Source: Bradyrhizobium sp. BR13661 (GTDB lineage: Bacteria > Pseudomonadota > Alphaproteobacteria > Rhizobiales > Xanthobacteraceae). From it: a stretch of 64,000 nucleotides of DNA. The stretch lies in the NCBI RefSeq assembly GCF_029892425.1, contig NZ_JARXWB010000023.1, forward strand, positions 62,001-126,000, written 5' to 3'. Shown here piece by piece: positions 27,401 through 36,543 of the stretch. How positions within the stretch are numbered: position 1 is the first letter of the stretch; every line of letters begins with the position of its first letter. A program made the translations under genes and the position numbers. A model generated the notes under the pieces. That model worked only from the letters and a program-made list of their open reading frames with translations, searched no databases and was not told where the DNA came from.

Positions 27401-28729
27401 TCAGGCCACCTTCTTGATGGCGTCGCCGAGGATCGAGACCATCTGGTCGATGTGGCTCTTCTCGACGATGAGCGGAGGCGACATCGCGAAGCTGTCGCCG
27501 CTCATACGCAGATAGAGGCCGGTGTTGAAGCAGTCGACCATGACGTCGTAACCGCGCGCGCCGACGATTCCGTCACGCGGCGCGAGCTCAACCGCGCCCA
27601 TCAGGCCGCAATTGCGGATGTCGACGACGTTCGGCAGACCCTTCAGCTGATGCAGCGCATCGCGCCAGTATTCGGCCATGGTCGCACCGCGCGTGAGCAG
27701 ACCTTCGTCCTTGTAGATGTCGAGCGTGGCGATACCCGCAGCACAGGCGGTCGGATGCGCCGAATAGGTGTAGCCGTGGAACAGCTCCATCGCGTTCTCG
27801 GGGCCGACCATCATGCCGTCATGCACCTTGCGGCTCGCGAACACCGCGCCGCAGGGAATGGTGCCGTTGGTGATGCCCTTGGCCGTCGTCATCAGGTCCG
27901 GCGTGACGCCGAAGAAGTTGGCAGCGAACGGCGTGCCGAGGCGACCGAAGCCGGTGATGACTTCGTCGAAGATCAGGAGGATGCCGTGCTTGTCGCAGAT
28001 CTCGCGCAGGCGCTGCAGATAGCCCTTCGGCGGCGGCAGCACCGCGGTCGACCCCGGCACCGGCTCGACGATGACGGCGGCGATGGTCTCGGCGCCATGC
28101 AGCGCCACCAGACGCTCGAGATCGTCGGCTAGCTCGGCGCCGTGCTCCGGCTGATCCTTGGCGAAGGCGTTGCGGGAAAGGTCATGGGTGTGGCGAATGT
28201 GATCGACGCCCGGCAGCAGGGTCGCGAAGGCGCGACGATTGGCGACCATGCCGCCGACCGAGGTACCGCCGAAGCCGACGCCGTGATAGCCGCGCTCGCG
28301 GCCGATCAGACGGGTGCGGCTCGACTGGCCGTTGGCGCGGTGATAGGCGAGCGCGATCTTCAGCGCGGTGTCGACCGATTCAGAGCCGGAGTTGGTGAAG
28401 AAAATGCGGTCGAGGCCCTTCGGCGCGATCTCGGCGAGACGTTCGGCGAAGTCGAAGGCCAGCGGATGGCCCATCTGGAAGGTCGGCGCGAAATCCAGCG
28501 TCATCAGCTGCCGCTCGACAGCGGCGGCGATCTGCTTTCGGCCGTGGCCGGCATTGACGCACCAGAGACCAGCGGAGCCGTCGATCACCTTACGGCCGTC
28601 GACGGTGGTGTAGTGCATGCCCTCGGCCGAGGAGAACAGCCGCGGCGCCTTCTTGAACTGACGGTTGGCCGTGAACGGCATCCAGAACGAGTCGGTCTTG
28701 ATAGTGTTCGGAATCTGATGAAGGGTCAC
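27401..28729 (-). CDS. Class III aminotransferase, omega-amino acid:pyruvate type
   Basis: A 442-residue PLP enzyme. I place the start at GTG 28729 because AGGAG lies 8 nt upstream. The PLP-binding strand LLIFDEVITGFGRLGTPFAANFFGVTPDLMTTAKGITNG contains the Schiff-base lysine in TTAKG. N-terminal FTANRQFKKAPRLF and GSAGLWCVNAGHGR match beta-alanine/omega-amino acid:pyruvate transaminases. It would move the amino group of beta-alanine, GABA or a diamine to pyruvate. Divergent from a PuuR-like regulator gene. Confidence 0.88.
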   Translation of the reverse strand: MTLHQIPNTIKTDSFWMPFTANRQFKKAPRLFSSAEGMHYTTVDGRKVIDGSAGLWCVNAGHGRKQIAAAVERQLMTLDFAPTFQMGHPLAFDFAERLAEIAPKGLDRIFFTNSGSESVDTALKIALAYHRANGQSSRTRLIGRERGYHGVGFGGTSVGGMVANRRAFATLLPGVDHIRHTHDLSRNAFAKDQPEHGAELADDLERLVALHGAETIAAVIVEPVPGSTAVLPPPKGYLQRLREICDKHGILLIFDEVITGFGRLGTPFAANFFGVTPDLMTTAKGITNGTIPCGAVFASRKVHDGMMVGPENAMELFHGYTYSAHPTACAAGIATLDIYKDEGLLTRGATMAEYWRDALHQLKGLPNVVDIRNCGLMGAVELAPRDGIVGARGYDVMVDCFNTGLYLRMSGDSFAMSPPLIVEKSHIDQMVSILGDAIKKVA

Positions 28730-28877
28730 GGGCCACGCTCCTTTGCTGACCGGACAGCAGAGGCACGGCTTGAGAAGCGCAACAAGTCCTTTTCTGGTGA
28801 CCTGCAAGCCATTGATTTAATTAGGTCCGCCGGTCCATATTTGCGCGATCCGCAACACCTGCAACAGGGATTTGGGC
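28730..28877. promoter_or_regulatory. Divergent promoter region, aminotransferase / PuuR-like regulator
   Basis: A 148-bp region between divergent genes and so the presumed target of the regulator. It includes an AT-rich patch (CATTGATTTAATTAG, about 28812-28826). The TTTTCA-N6-TGAA sites seen before the other XRE-cupin gene do not occur here, implying a different operator. Confidence 0.4.
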
Positions 28878-29426
28878 ATGAGCGTCGACATCGGTGGACG
28901 GCTGCGATTTATCCGGGCGCGCCAGAAGCTGTCGCAGCGTGAGCTCGCCAAGCGCGCCGGGGTCACCAATTCGACGATCTCGCTGATCGAATCCAACCAG
29001 ATGAACCCGTCGGTCGGCGCGCTCAAGCGCATCCTCGACGGCATCCCGATGGGGCTGGCCGAGTTCTTCGCGCTTGAGCCCGAGAGCCGACGCAAGATCT
29101 TCTACCGCGCCGAAGAGCTGACCGAGGTCGGCAAAAAGCCGATCTCGTATCGGCAGATCGGCGACAATCTGTTCGGCCGCAGCCTGCAGATTTTGAAGGA
29201 GCGCTACGAGCCCGGCAGCGACACCGGACGCGTGCATCTCGTTCACGACGGCGAGGAAGGCGGCATCGTGATTTCAGGCAAGCTCGAAGTCACCGTCGAG
29301 GACGAGCGGCGCATCCTCAATCCCGGCGATGCCTATTATTTCGAGAGCCGCCGCCCGCATCGCTTCCGCTGCGTCGGCGGCAAGCCGTGCGAGGTGATCT
29401 CGGCCTGCACGCCGCCGACGTTCTGA
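28878..29426 (+). CDS. PuuR-like XRE-cupin transcriptional regulator
   Basis: A 182-residue protein. HTH at about 8-62 (LRFIRARQKLSQRELAKRAGVTNSTISLIE) and cupin at about 110-182. Length, the TNS-IS-IE core, the QILKERYEPGSDTGRV segment, and the C-terminus VISACTPPTF closely parallel E. coli PuuR (ISAHTPTTF), the putrescine-responsive repressor of the Puu pathway. ATG 28878 is preferred to TTG 28872. Divergent from the omega-aminotransferase gene, which it probably controls. PuuR-like by recalled alignment, not computed. Confidence 0.85.
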   Translation: MSVDIGGRLRFIRARQKLSQRELAKRAGVTNSTISLIESNQMNPSVGALKRILDGIPMGLAEFFALEPESRRKIFYRAEELTEVGKKPISYRQIGDNLFGRSLQILKERYEPGSDTGRVHLVHDGEEGGIVISGKLEVTVEDERRILNPGDAYYFESRRPHRFRCVGGKPCEVISACTPPTF

Positions 29427-29517
29427 CGCGCGATCGCGACATCCGCAATCATACGGAGCACCGGCATCTTACGGATGCTTGAGCCAGCTCAATTTCTGCG
29501 GACCCGACCGCTCTATA

Positions 29518-29601
29518 TTACGAGGTGTAGCCGAGCAGCCTCGCGCAAAGGTGTTGAGGTTATGGCCCCGGACTCCTAGGCACCCCGGGGCCGCTTCGTA
29601 A
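29518..29601 (+). ncRNA. Candidate structured 5' leader with five-codon uORF
   Basis: Upstream of the 50-aa gene. TTACGA (29518-29523) can pair with TCGTAA (29596-29601). CGAGG (29521-29525) can instead pair with CCTCG (29539-29543), and the two pairings exclude each other. A strong hairpin, GGCCCCGG (29564-29571) with CCGGGGCC (29585-29592), encloses a 13-nt loop. A mini-ORF of ATG plus GCC CCG GAC TCC and TAG (29562-29579) has GAGG 2 nt before it. It could be an attenuator leader or simply a terminator. No match to a known riboswitch class was recognised. Confidence 0.35.
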
Positions 29602-29612
29602 CAGGGCGCACG

Positions 29613-29765
29613 ATGAAGACCACCCTCGCCAATGCAGAAGCTGCGCTCGACGAAGTTCAGCGCGATACCAGAAAGCTTCATTCACGCGAGCTGCGCGCCG
29701 CCATCGAAAAATACATCGAAGAGCAGAGAGAGCAGATCAAGGCGCTCCGCCGGATGATCAACTGA
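29613..29765 (+). CDS. Small coiled-coil hypothetical protein (50 aa)
   Basis: Reads MKTTLANAEAALDEVQRD through ALRRMIN. It is almost wholly charged amphipathic helix (Arg, Lys, Glu and Gln rich) and likely forms a coiled coil. ATG 29613 is preceded by AGGG 8 nt upstream. No family is recognised. It lies convergent to the ctaD gene with 72 bp between. The unusual feature is its leader (29518-29601), which contains a strong hairpin and a possible upstream mini-ORF. Confidence 0.55.
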   Translation: MKTTLANAEAALDEVQRDTRKLHSRELRAAIEKYIEEQREQIKALRRMIN

Positions 29766-29837
29766 TCCGGCCACCAGGCCTCGCGCTGCTTGCAAGGAGG
29801 CGCCGCGTTTCGATCCGCGGCGCTTGAGTTGAGGAGT

Positions 29838-31439
29838 TCAGGTGATCTTGGGCAACACCTCGAACTGGTGGAATGGCGGCGGGGAGGACAGCGTCCACTC
29901 CAGCGTGGTCGCGCCTGCGCCCCACGGATTGTCGCTCGCCTTCTGCTTGCGCGAGAATGCCAGCGCCATGGTAACGAAGAACACGATCACGCTCGCAGCC
30001 GACACGTAAGAGCCGATCGAGGAGATCAGGTTCCAGCCGGCAAACGCGTCGGGATAGTCGACGATCCGCCGCGGCATGCCTTGCAGGCCGAGGAAGTGCT
30101 GCGGGAAAAAGATCAGATTGGCGCCGATGAAGGCCAGCCAGAAATGCAGCTTGCCGAGCGCTTCCGAATACATGTAACCCGTGATCTTCGGAAACCAGTA
30201 GTACCAGGCGGCAAAGATCGAAAATGTCGCGCCGATCGACATCGTGTAGTGGAAGTGCGCGACGACATAATACGTGTCTTGCAGCACGCGATCGACACCG
30301 GCATTGGCGAGCACCACGCCGGTGACGCCGCCGACGGTGAACAGGAAGATGAAGCCCACGGCCCACACCATCGGCGTGCGGAACTCGATCGACCCGCCCC
30401 ACATCGTGGCGATCCAGGAAAAGACCTTCACGCCGGTCGGGACCGCGATCACCATCGTCGCGGCGACGAAGTAGGCTTGCGTCGCCGAGGACATGCCGAC
30501 CGTATACATGTGGTGCGCCCACACCACGAAGCCGATGCCGCCGATCGCGACCATCGCATAGGCCATGCCGAGATAGCCGAACACGGGCTTCTTCGAGAAG
30601 GTCGAGACGATCTGGCTGATCGCGCCGAAGCCCGGCAGGATCAGGATGTAAACCTCGGGGTGACCGAAGAACCAGAACAGGTGCTGGAACAGCACGGGGT
30701 CGCCGCCGCCCTCGGGGTTGAAGAAGGTGGTGCCGAAATTGCGGTCGGTCAGCAGCATGGTGATGGCGCCGGCCAGCACGGGCAGCGACAGCAGCAACAA
30801 AAACGCGGTGACCAGGATCGACCACACGAACAGCGGCATCTTGTGCATAGTCATGCCCGGCGCGCGCATGTTGAAGATCGTGGTGATGAAGTTGATCGCG
30901 CCCAAAATCGAGGAGGCACCGGCGAGATGCAGCGCGAGGATCGCAAAGTCCATGGCCGGGCCGGGATGGCCGGAGGTCGACAGCGGCGCATAGACTGTCC
31001 AACCGGCGCCGACGCCGTTCGAACCCGGCTCGCCTTCCACGAACAGCGAAATCACGAGGAGCGTCAGCGACGAGGGCAACAGCCAGAACGAGATGTTGTT
31101 CATGCGCGGGAACGCCATGTCGGGGGCACCGATCATGATCGGCACGAACCAGTTGCCGAAGCCACCGATCAGCGCCGGCATGATCATGAAGAACACCATG
31201 ATCAAGCCATGCGCGGTAACGAAAGCGTTGAAGACGTGAGGATCGGCGAAGATCTGCATGCCCGGCTGCTGCAATTCCAGTCGCATCGCGACTGACAAGG
31301 CTCCCCCGACCACGCCGGCGGTGATCGCGAAGATCAGGTACATCGTGCCGATGTCCTTGTGATTGGTCGAATAGAGGTAGCGGCGCCAGCCGGTGGGATG
31401 ATGGGCTGCGTGCGGCAGGGAGATGGCTTGAGCATCCAT
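29838..31439 (-). CDS. ctaD: Cytochrome c oxidase subunit I (aa3 type)
   Basis: A 533-residue, 12-span heme-copper oxidase subunit. Heme and CuB ligands are visible: AHGLIMVFF (low-spin heme His), FFGHPEVYILILPGFG (CuB His and cross-linked Tyr), WAHHMYTVG (CuB His pair), and VVAHFHYTMS (heme a3 and heme a His). It would reduce oxygen and pump protons in the inner membrane. Subunits II and III and the assembly genes ctaB/ctaG are not adjacent, so this looks like a solitary copy, perhaps a second paralogue in the genome. Confidence 0.92.
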   Translation of the reverse strand: MDAQAISLPHAAHHPTGWRRYLYSTNHKDIGTMYLIFAITAGVVGGALSVAMRLELQQPGMQIFADPHVFNAFVTAHGLIMVFFMIMPALIGGFGNWFVPIMIGAPDMAFPRMNNISFWLLPSSLTLLVISLFVEGEPGSNGVGAGWTVYAPLSTSGHPGPAMDFAILALHLAGASSILGAINFITTIFNMRAPGMTMHKMPLFVWSILVTAFLLLLSLPVLAGAITMLLTDRNFGTTFFNPEGGGDPVLFQHLFWFFGHPEVYILILPGFGAISQIVSTFSKKPVFGYLGMAYAMVAIGGIGFVVWAHHMYTVGMSSATQAYFVAATMVIAVPTGVKVFSWIATMWGGSIEFRTPMVWAVGFIFLFTVGGVTGVVLANAGVDRVLQDTYYVVAHFHYTMSIGATFSIFAAWYYWFPKITGYMYSEALGKLHFWLAFIGANLIFFPQHFLGLQGMPRRIVDYPDAFAGWNLISSIGSYVSAASVIVFFVTMALAFSRKQKASDNPWGAGATTLEWTLSSPPPFHQFEVLPKIT

Positions 31440-31666
31440 GGCAAATGCCTTCGTCGGCGTTGAGAGGACGGCGGGAGCGGCGAGTCGGAAGCGAAATATC
31501 TTGCGGTTCAGTCCGCTGCGGAATCTTTGACCCCGATCAATTCATTCCAGCAGGAATTGTGCTTAAGGCGCCCCTCCCGGCGAGGCTGGCTCCGCCTGAA
31601 CCGGCGGCTCGCCGCAGGCGACTTACCCGAAGCGGGCATGGGCCCGCCCTTCGCCATGAGTCCCCG
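31440..31666. promoter_or_regulatory. Divergent region between ctaD and LprI-domain gene
   Basis: About 227 bp. An in-frame open frame runs through it from the downstream gene, but a signal peptide begins only at ATG 31667, so the stretch is taken as noncoding promoter DNA. No operator was recognised. Confidence 0.4.
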
Positions 31667-33199
31667 ATGTCCGCTTGCCTTCGTCTCGCAATTCTCGCCG
31701 CAGCCGCCCTGCTCGCGCCGGCATCTGCGTGGGCCATGGACGATTACATTCGCGCCAGCAGCAGCGCGCCGACCGAGATCGCTCTGTGCGGTGAGGCCAA
31801 TGACGGTAGCAGGATCAAGACGGTCGCGTGCAAGAAGGCCGGCTACGACAAACTGGTCGCCGCGATCGACCAATCGTTCTCCGCTGCGCTCACGAAGGCC
31901 CCGGCCAACGTCCGCCCGCTGTTCAAGCGCGACGAGGCCTGGTTCAAGGAGATGATCCTGGAGGCCGCCACCACCGTGCAGGAGGTGGACGAGGCCGAAA
32001 TCCGCAAGAATTTCGCTGCGACCCTGCGGCAGCGCGTCCCGATCTTGAACGGGATTGCGGCCGGCTTCGGACGCACCGGCCTGAACGGCAAATGGGCCAA
32101 CACGTTTGGCGCTGTCACCATCACAGCGCGCGACAACGGCGCCTACCGCGTAACAGCTGAGTTGAGCAGCAATTACGGCAGCGACAAGCACTGGCGATGC
32201 AAGCTCGGAGCAACCGTCAAGCCGGGCAGCAACGGCTGGCTGTCCGGCGCGGTCGACCGCGCCAGGCCGGCACAATCAACCGATGCGGGCGCACCACAGA
32301 ACAAGCCAACCGAGCCGCTCTCCATCAAGCTGCGCCGCCAGGGCGACACGCTCCGCCTCGTTCTCGTTGCGACGGAGGAGCAATGGGACGGCTTCGACGA
32401 TTCGGACTGCGAGAGCCTAGGGCAGATCACGGGCACTTATTTCGCCAGCGGCAAGTCCGACGCAACCGACAAGGCCGACACCGCATTCGTCAAGCCGACC
32501 TTCGATTGCACGCATCCGGAGACAGCGACCGACGAGGAGATCTGCGCCGATCCGGAGCTCGCCGAGAATGATCAGCGCTTGAACCGGGCCTGGAAGGCAC
32601 TCTTGCCGCGGCTCGACGAGGCGACGCGACACGCTTTGACGGAGGACCAGCGCCACTGGGTGCGCTCGCAGGCCGATCAATTCCCCGAATTCCTGCACCC
32701 CGCCTGGGAGAAGGGAACCTCGGCAATGCATTACACCGTCGACGCGCGCGATCATCTCAGCGGCCTGCAACGCGAGCGGATCGCGCTGCTCGAAGGTTTT
32801 GACGACAGGCGCAATGGCCTTGCAGGCACCTGGCTCGCCTACAATGCCATTATCAAGATCACCATCGACAAGGACGGGGTGCTCGAAGCCAATGGCTGGA
32901 AATGGGAGCAGGGCGACTGGAAGGCCGGCTGCGACTATGAGATGAGCGGCAGCGTCAAGAATGCAGTGTTCACCTCGAAGGAGCAGGGCAAGAATCCGGA
33001 TACGCTCGAACGCGACCACGCGACGCTGATTGTCAACCGGCTCGACGACGAATTCGCCAAGAAGCGCTACACGGACAACGGCATCGCCGAGAGTGCCGAC
33101 CAAGCCAAGTGCAAGCGGAGGCTCGACATCTCCTCGACCGCACGGCTGTTCCCGGCGCTGCCCTCGCCCGATATCAACCGCCTGCCCGGGATCCGCTGA
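31667..33199 (+). CDS. Secreted LprI/DUF1311-domain protein
   Basis: A 510-residue protein from ATG 31667, beginning with a clean signal peptide (LRLAILAAAALLAPASAWA). A DUF1311/LprI-like segment near residues 275-345 shows paired Cys and C-x6-D-E-x-I-C-ADPELAENDQRLNRAWKALL. A second, weaker copy lies at 30-110 (CGEANDGSRIKTVACKK). LprI proteins are periplasmic or lipoprotein lysozyme inhibitors; members this long with extra domains are uncharacterised. The C-terminal part is of unknown fold. The longer frame starting at 31445 would lose the signal peptide. Confidence 0.7.
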   Translation: MSACLRLAILAAAALLAPASAWAMDDYIRASSSAPTEIALCGEANDGSRIKTVACKKAGYDKLVAAIDQSFSAALTKAPANVRPLFKRDEAWFKEMILEAATTVQEVDEAEIRKNFAATLRQRVPILNGIAAGFGRTGLNGKWANTFGAVTITARDNGAYRVTAELSSNYGSDKHWRCKLGATVKPGSNGWLSGAVDRARPAQSTDAGAPQNKPTEPLSIKLRRQGDTLRLVLVATEEQWDGFDDSDCESLGQITGTYFASGKSDATDKADTAFVKPTFDCTHPETATDEEICADPELAENDQRLNRAWKALLPRLDEATRHALTEDQRHWVRSQADQFPEFLHPAWEKGTSAMHYTVDARDHLSGLQRERIALLEGFDDRRNGLAGTWLAYNAIIKITIDKDGVLEANGWKWEQGDWKAGCDYEMSGSVKNAVFTSKEQGKNPDTLERDHATLIVNRLDDEFAKKRYTDNGIAESADQAKCKRRLDISSTARLFPALPSPDINRLPGIR

Positions 33200-33233
33200 G
33201 TGGCGGCGGGAAGAGCCCCCGCCGCGCGCCTCG

Positions 33234-35495
33234 TCAGCGCTGCGTCAGCAGCTCCTCGATCCTGATCGGAAAGCGGCGCACCCGCACGCCGGTCGCATGC
33301 CAGACGGCATTAGCGACCGCGCCGGCACTGCCGGTGATCCCGATCTCGCCGACGCCCTTGATGCCGAGAGCATTCACATGCGGATCGTGCTCCTCGACCG
33401 TGATGACGTCGAGCGGCGGCACGTCGGCATTCACGGGGATGTGGTACTCGCCGAGATTGGCATTCATGATCCGACCGCTGCGACGGTCGGTGATCGCCTC
33501 CTCGTGCAGCGCGAAAGACAAGCCCCAGATCATGCCGCCGAACAGCTGGCTCTTCACCAGATGCGGGTTGACGATGCGTCCCGCGGCGAAAGCGCCGACC
33601 ATGCGGGTGACGCGGATCTGACCGAGCTCGGGATCGACCTTCACCTCGGCGAACACCGCACCGTGGGCGTGCATGGCATACTCTTCCATTGCCGCCGGGT
33701 TCGGTGCGCCGGTGCCGCGCGCCTCAACCTCGGCAACGCCTGCGCGCGCTAGGATCTCGGTGTAGCTCTCGCCGCGGCTCTCGTCGTCGCGTCGGATCAG
33801 GCGGCCGTCGCGCGCGATCACGCCGGTATTGCCGGCGCCGAACAGCGGCGAGCGCTCATCACCGGTCGCGAGATCGGCAAGCTTGGCGATGACGGCCGCT
33901 CCGGCGCTGTGGATCGCAGCACCCGCGGTCGCCGTGTGCGCCGAGCCACCGGCGATGCCGGCATCGGGCAGGTCGGACGAACCGGCCTTGAACTCGACGC
34001 GTTCGATATCGAGCCCGAGTTCATCCGCCGCGATCTGGGCCAGCGCGGTCCAAGCGCCCTGCCCCATGTCATGCGCGCCGATCTCCATGGCACCGGAGCC
34101 GTCGCGGCGGATCACGGCACGCGCTTGTGCCTGGAACATCAGCGCGGGGAATGTCGCGGTGCCCATCCCCCAGCCGACCAGCAGTCCGGCATCGTCGCGC
34201 ATCTGTCGCGGCTGGAGCGAGCGCTTCGCCCAGCCGAAACGCGCCGCGCCCTGATCGTAACAGGCACGCAGCGCTTTCGAGGAGAACGGTTTTCCCGTGA
34301 TCGGCTCGACCTCGGCATAGTTCTTCAGGCGGAAGGCCAGCGGATCCATGCCGCAGGTCCAGGCCATCTCGTCGATCGCGCTCTCGAGCGCAATCGATCC
34401 CGTCGCCTCACCCGGCGCGCGCATGAACAGCGGCGTGCCGGTGTTGACGCGCACGGCATCGTGCGAGGTGCGGATAGCCGGCGCCGCATAAAGCGTGTGC
34501 GAGGCATCGGCCGCAGGTTCGTAGAAATCGTCGAACGTGCTCGATACGGTCCGCGCGTGGTGATCGAGCGCGGTCAGCCGCCCTTCGACATCGGCACCGA
34601 TGCGGAGGCGCTGACGCGTCGGCGCGCGATGGCCGACGGGGCCATACATCTGCTCACGACGCAGCACGAGCTTGACCGGCCTGCCGACCAGCTTTGCCGC
34701 CATGATGCCGAGAGCCGGTGGGCCGGCCATCAATCCCTTCGAGCCGAAGCCGCCACCGAGGAAGGGGCTCCGGATGTGGATCTTGTCATGCGCTATGCCG
34801 AACAACTCGGCGACGCGCGCCAGGGACAGCATGAGACCCTGCGTCGGCATGTCGATCTGAAGTCTGTCACCGTCCCAGTGCGCCACGATCGCATGCGGCT
34901 CCATGGCATTGTGATATTGCGCCGGCGTTTCATAAATCGCGTCGATCTTCTTGTCGGCCGCAGCAAGGCCGGCGTCGACATCGCCAAGGTGATTTTCGGT
35001 TGGGTTACCGACACCGACGACGGGCGGCACATAACTCTTGCCGGCATCAAGGCCGACGAGGGCGGGCAGCGTCTCGTAGCGCGGCGCCAGCAGCACTGCG
35101 CCTTCCGTCGCCGCCTCGAGCGTCTCGGCGATCACGACCGCAATGGGCTGGTTGGCGTAGCGGACCTCGTTGCTCTGCAGCACTTCCATCCGGAATACGA
35201 ACGGATTGGTCTTGATCTCCGGATCGATCGCGAGCTGCGGCTTGTGGTCGGGCGTCATGACCTCGACGACGCCGGGATGACGCTTGGCGGCGGCAACATC
35301 GAGCGAGGTCACGCGACCATGCGCGATGCTGGACGCTGCGATGACCGCAAACAACATGCCGGGCGGATGATTGTCGGCGGCATAGGTCGCCTGACCCTTG
35401 ACCTTGAGCACGCCGTCGCGGCGGGTCAGCGGCTGGCCGATACTGGAGCCGTGGCGGAGGTGGGCGGGGGCGCTGGTGAGATTGAGCTCAGGCAT
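33234..35495 (-). CDS. Xanthine dehydrogenase family molybdopterin-binding subunit (PaoC/YagR-like)
   Basis: A 753-residue large subunit from ATG 35495. It has the aldehyde oxidase a/b hammerhead at the N-terminus (GQATYAADNHPPGMLFAVI), the FLGGGFGSKG molybdenum-site loop near residue 245, and the catalytic Glu in KGVGEIGITGSAGAVANA at the C-terminus. It would oxidise aldehydes or N-heterocycles using molybdopterin. It overlaps the FAD subunit gene by 8 nt and is the last of a three-gene operon. Confidence 0.88.
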   Translation of the reverse strand: MPELNLTSAPAHLRHGSSIGQPLTRRDGVLKVKGQATYAADNHPPGMLFAVIAASSIAHGRVTSLDVAAAKRHPGVVEVMTPDHKPQLAIDPEIKTNPFVFRMEVLQSNEVRYANQPIAVVIAETLEAATEGAVLLAPRYETLPALVGLDAGKSYVPPVVGVGNPTENHLGDVDAGLAAADKKIDAIYETPAQYHNAMEPHAIVAHWDGDRLQIDMPTQGLMLSLARVAELFGIAHDKIHIRSPFLGGGFGSKGLMAGPPALGIMAAKLVGRPVKLVLRREQMYGPVGHRAPTRQRLRIGADVEGRLTALDHHARTVSSTFDDFYEPAADASHTLYAAPAIRTSHDAVRVNTGTPLFMRAPGEATGSIALESAIDEMAWTCGMDPLAFRLKNYAEVEPITGKPFSSKALRACYDQGAARFGWAKRSLQPRQMRDDAGLLVGWGMGTATFPALMFQAQARAVIRRDGSGAMEIGAHDMGQGAWTALAQIAADELGLDIERVEFKAGSSDLPDAGIAGGSAHTATAGAAIHSAGAAVIAKLADLATGDERSPLFGAGNTGVIARDGRLIRRDDESRGESYTEILARAGVAEVEARGTGAPNPAAMEEYAMHAHGAVFAEVKVDPELGQIRVTRMVGAFAAGRIVNPHLVKSQLFGGMIWGLSFALHEEAITDRRSGRIMNANLGEYHIPVNADVPPLDVITVEEHDPHVNALGIKGVGEIGITGSAGAVANAVWHATGVRVRRFPIRIEELLTQR

Positions 35496-36543
35496 GGATG
35501 GCTCCAGACGTCGAAGCAAAGGGTGATGCCGGCAGTGCGGGGATACGCGCGGGCGTTCCGGCAGCGGCAAGGGTCAGTGCGCGCACGACGATGCGGCGCG
35601 CCAGCTCGATCTTGTAGGCATTGTCACCGGACGGCTTTGCGTCGGCCAGCGCGCGCCAGGCGGCTTCCTGGAAGGCGTCTGCCGTGGGCGCGACGCCCTT
35701 GAGCACATCTTCCGCGGCGCGGGCACGCCACGGCTTTGCGGCGACGCCGCCAAGCGCAAGCCGCGCCTCCGCGATCTTGCCATTCTCGATCCGCAATGCC
35801 GCGGCGGCCGAGACGATCGCGAAAGCATAGGACGTCCGCTCGCGGACCTTGAGATAGCGCGCATGTGCGGCAAAGCCGCGCGCCGCCGCCGGCAGGCGCA
35901 CCGCGACGATGAGATCGCCGGGCGCAAGCACGGATTCACGCTCCGGCGTATTGCCGGGCAGGCGATGCAGTTCGTCGAGCGCGATCTCGCGACGACCGCC
36001 TCGGCCCTCGATCTCGACGACGGCATCGAGTGCGACCAGCGGCACGCAGAAGTCCGAGGGGTGCGTAGCGATGCAACTGTCGCTCCAGCCAAGCACGGCG
36101 TGGGTGCGATTCTCGCCGTCGCGGGCGTCGCAGCCAGAGCCCGCCTCGCGCTTGTTGCAACGGCTGGCGGTGTCATAGAAATAAGCGCAACGCGTCCGCT
36201 GCAGGAGATTGCCGCCGACCGTTGCGGCATTGCGCAATTGCGCGGATGCGCCGGCGAGCAGCGCTTCGGCGACAGCTGGATAGGCCTTCGCGAACTCAGC
36301 ATCATGCGCAAGATCGGCATTGCCGACGAGGGCGCCGATACGCAACGACCCATCCGCGAGGCGCTCGATCTGATCGAGCCCATCGAGATGCGTGACGTCG
36401 ACCAGCCGGTCCGGACGACTGACGTTACCCTTCATCAGGTCCAGCAGATTGGTGCCGGCGGCGAGATAAGTCGCGCCCGGCTGGGCGGCGGCGGCGATGG
36501 CCTCTGCGACCGTGGCGGGCCTGACATATTCAAATTGTTTCAT
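35488..36543 (-). CDS. Xanthine dehydrogenase family FAD-binding subunit (PaoB/YagS-like)
   Basis: A 351-residue subunit from ATG 36543. FAD-binding motifs are AAGTNLLDLMKG near residue 30 and ATVGGNLLQRTRC near 108. A Cys set follows (CAYFYDTASRC, GSGC, and SDSC) around 117-165, matching the extra [4Fe-4S]-binding insertion known in E. coli PaoB. Start and stop overlap both partner genes (ATGA with the 2Fe-2S gene at 36540-36543). It transfers electrons from the Fe-S subunit to FAD. Confidence 0.87.
   Translation of the reverse strand: MKQFEYVRPATVAEAIAAAAQPGATYLAAGTNLLDLMKGNVSRPDRLVDVTHLDGLDQIERLADGSLRIGALVGNADLAHDAEFAKAYPAVAEALLAGASAQLRNAATVGGNLLQRTRCAYFYDTASRCNKREAGSGCDARDGENRTHAVLGWSDSCIATHPSDFCVPLVALDAVVEIEGRGGRREIALDELHRLPGNTPERESVLAPGDLIVAVRLPAAARGFAAHARYLKVRERTSYAFAIVSAAAALRIENGKIAEARLALGGVAAKPWRARAAEDVLKGVAPTADAFQEAAWRALADAKPSGDNAYKIELARRIVVRALTLAAAGTPARIPALPASPFASTSGAIHA

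Noticed and set aside
29518..29601. Possible tRNA
   Set aside because: Length (84 nt) and a closing stem first suggested one, but there is no acceptor stem of 7 bp, no T-loop GTTCRA, and no CCA; treated as a leader structure instead.
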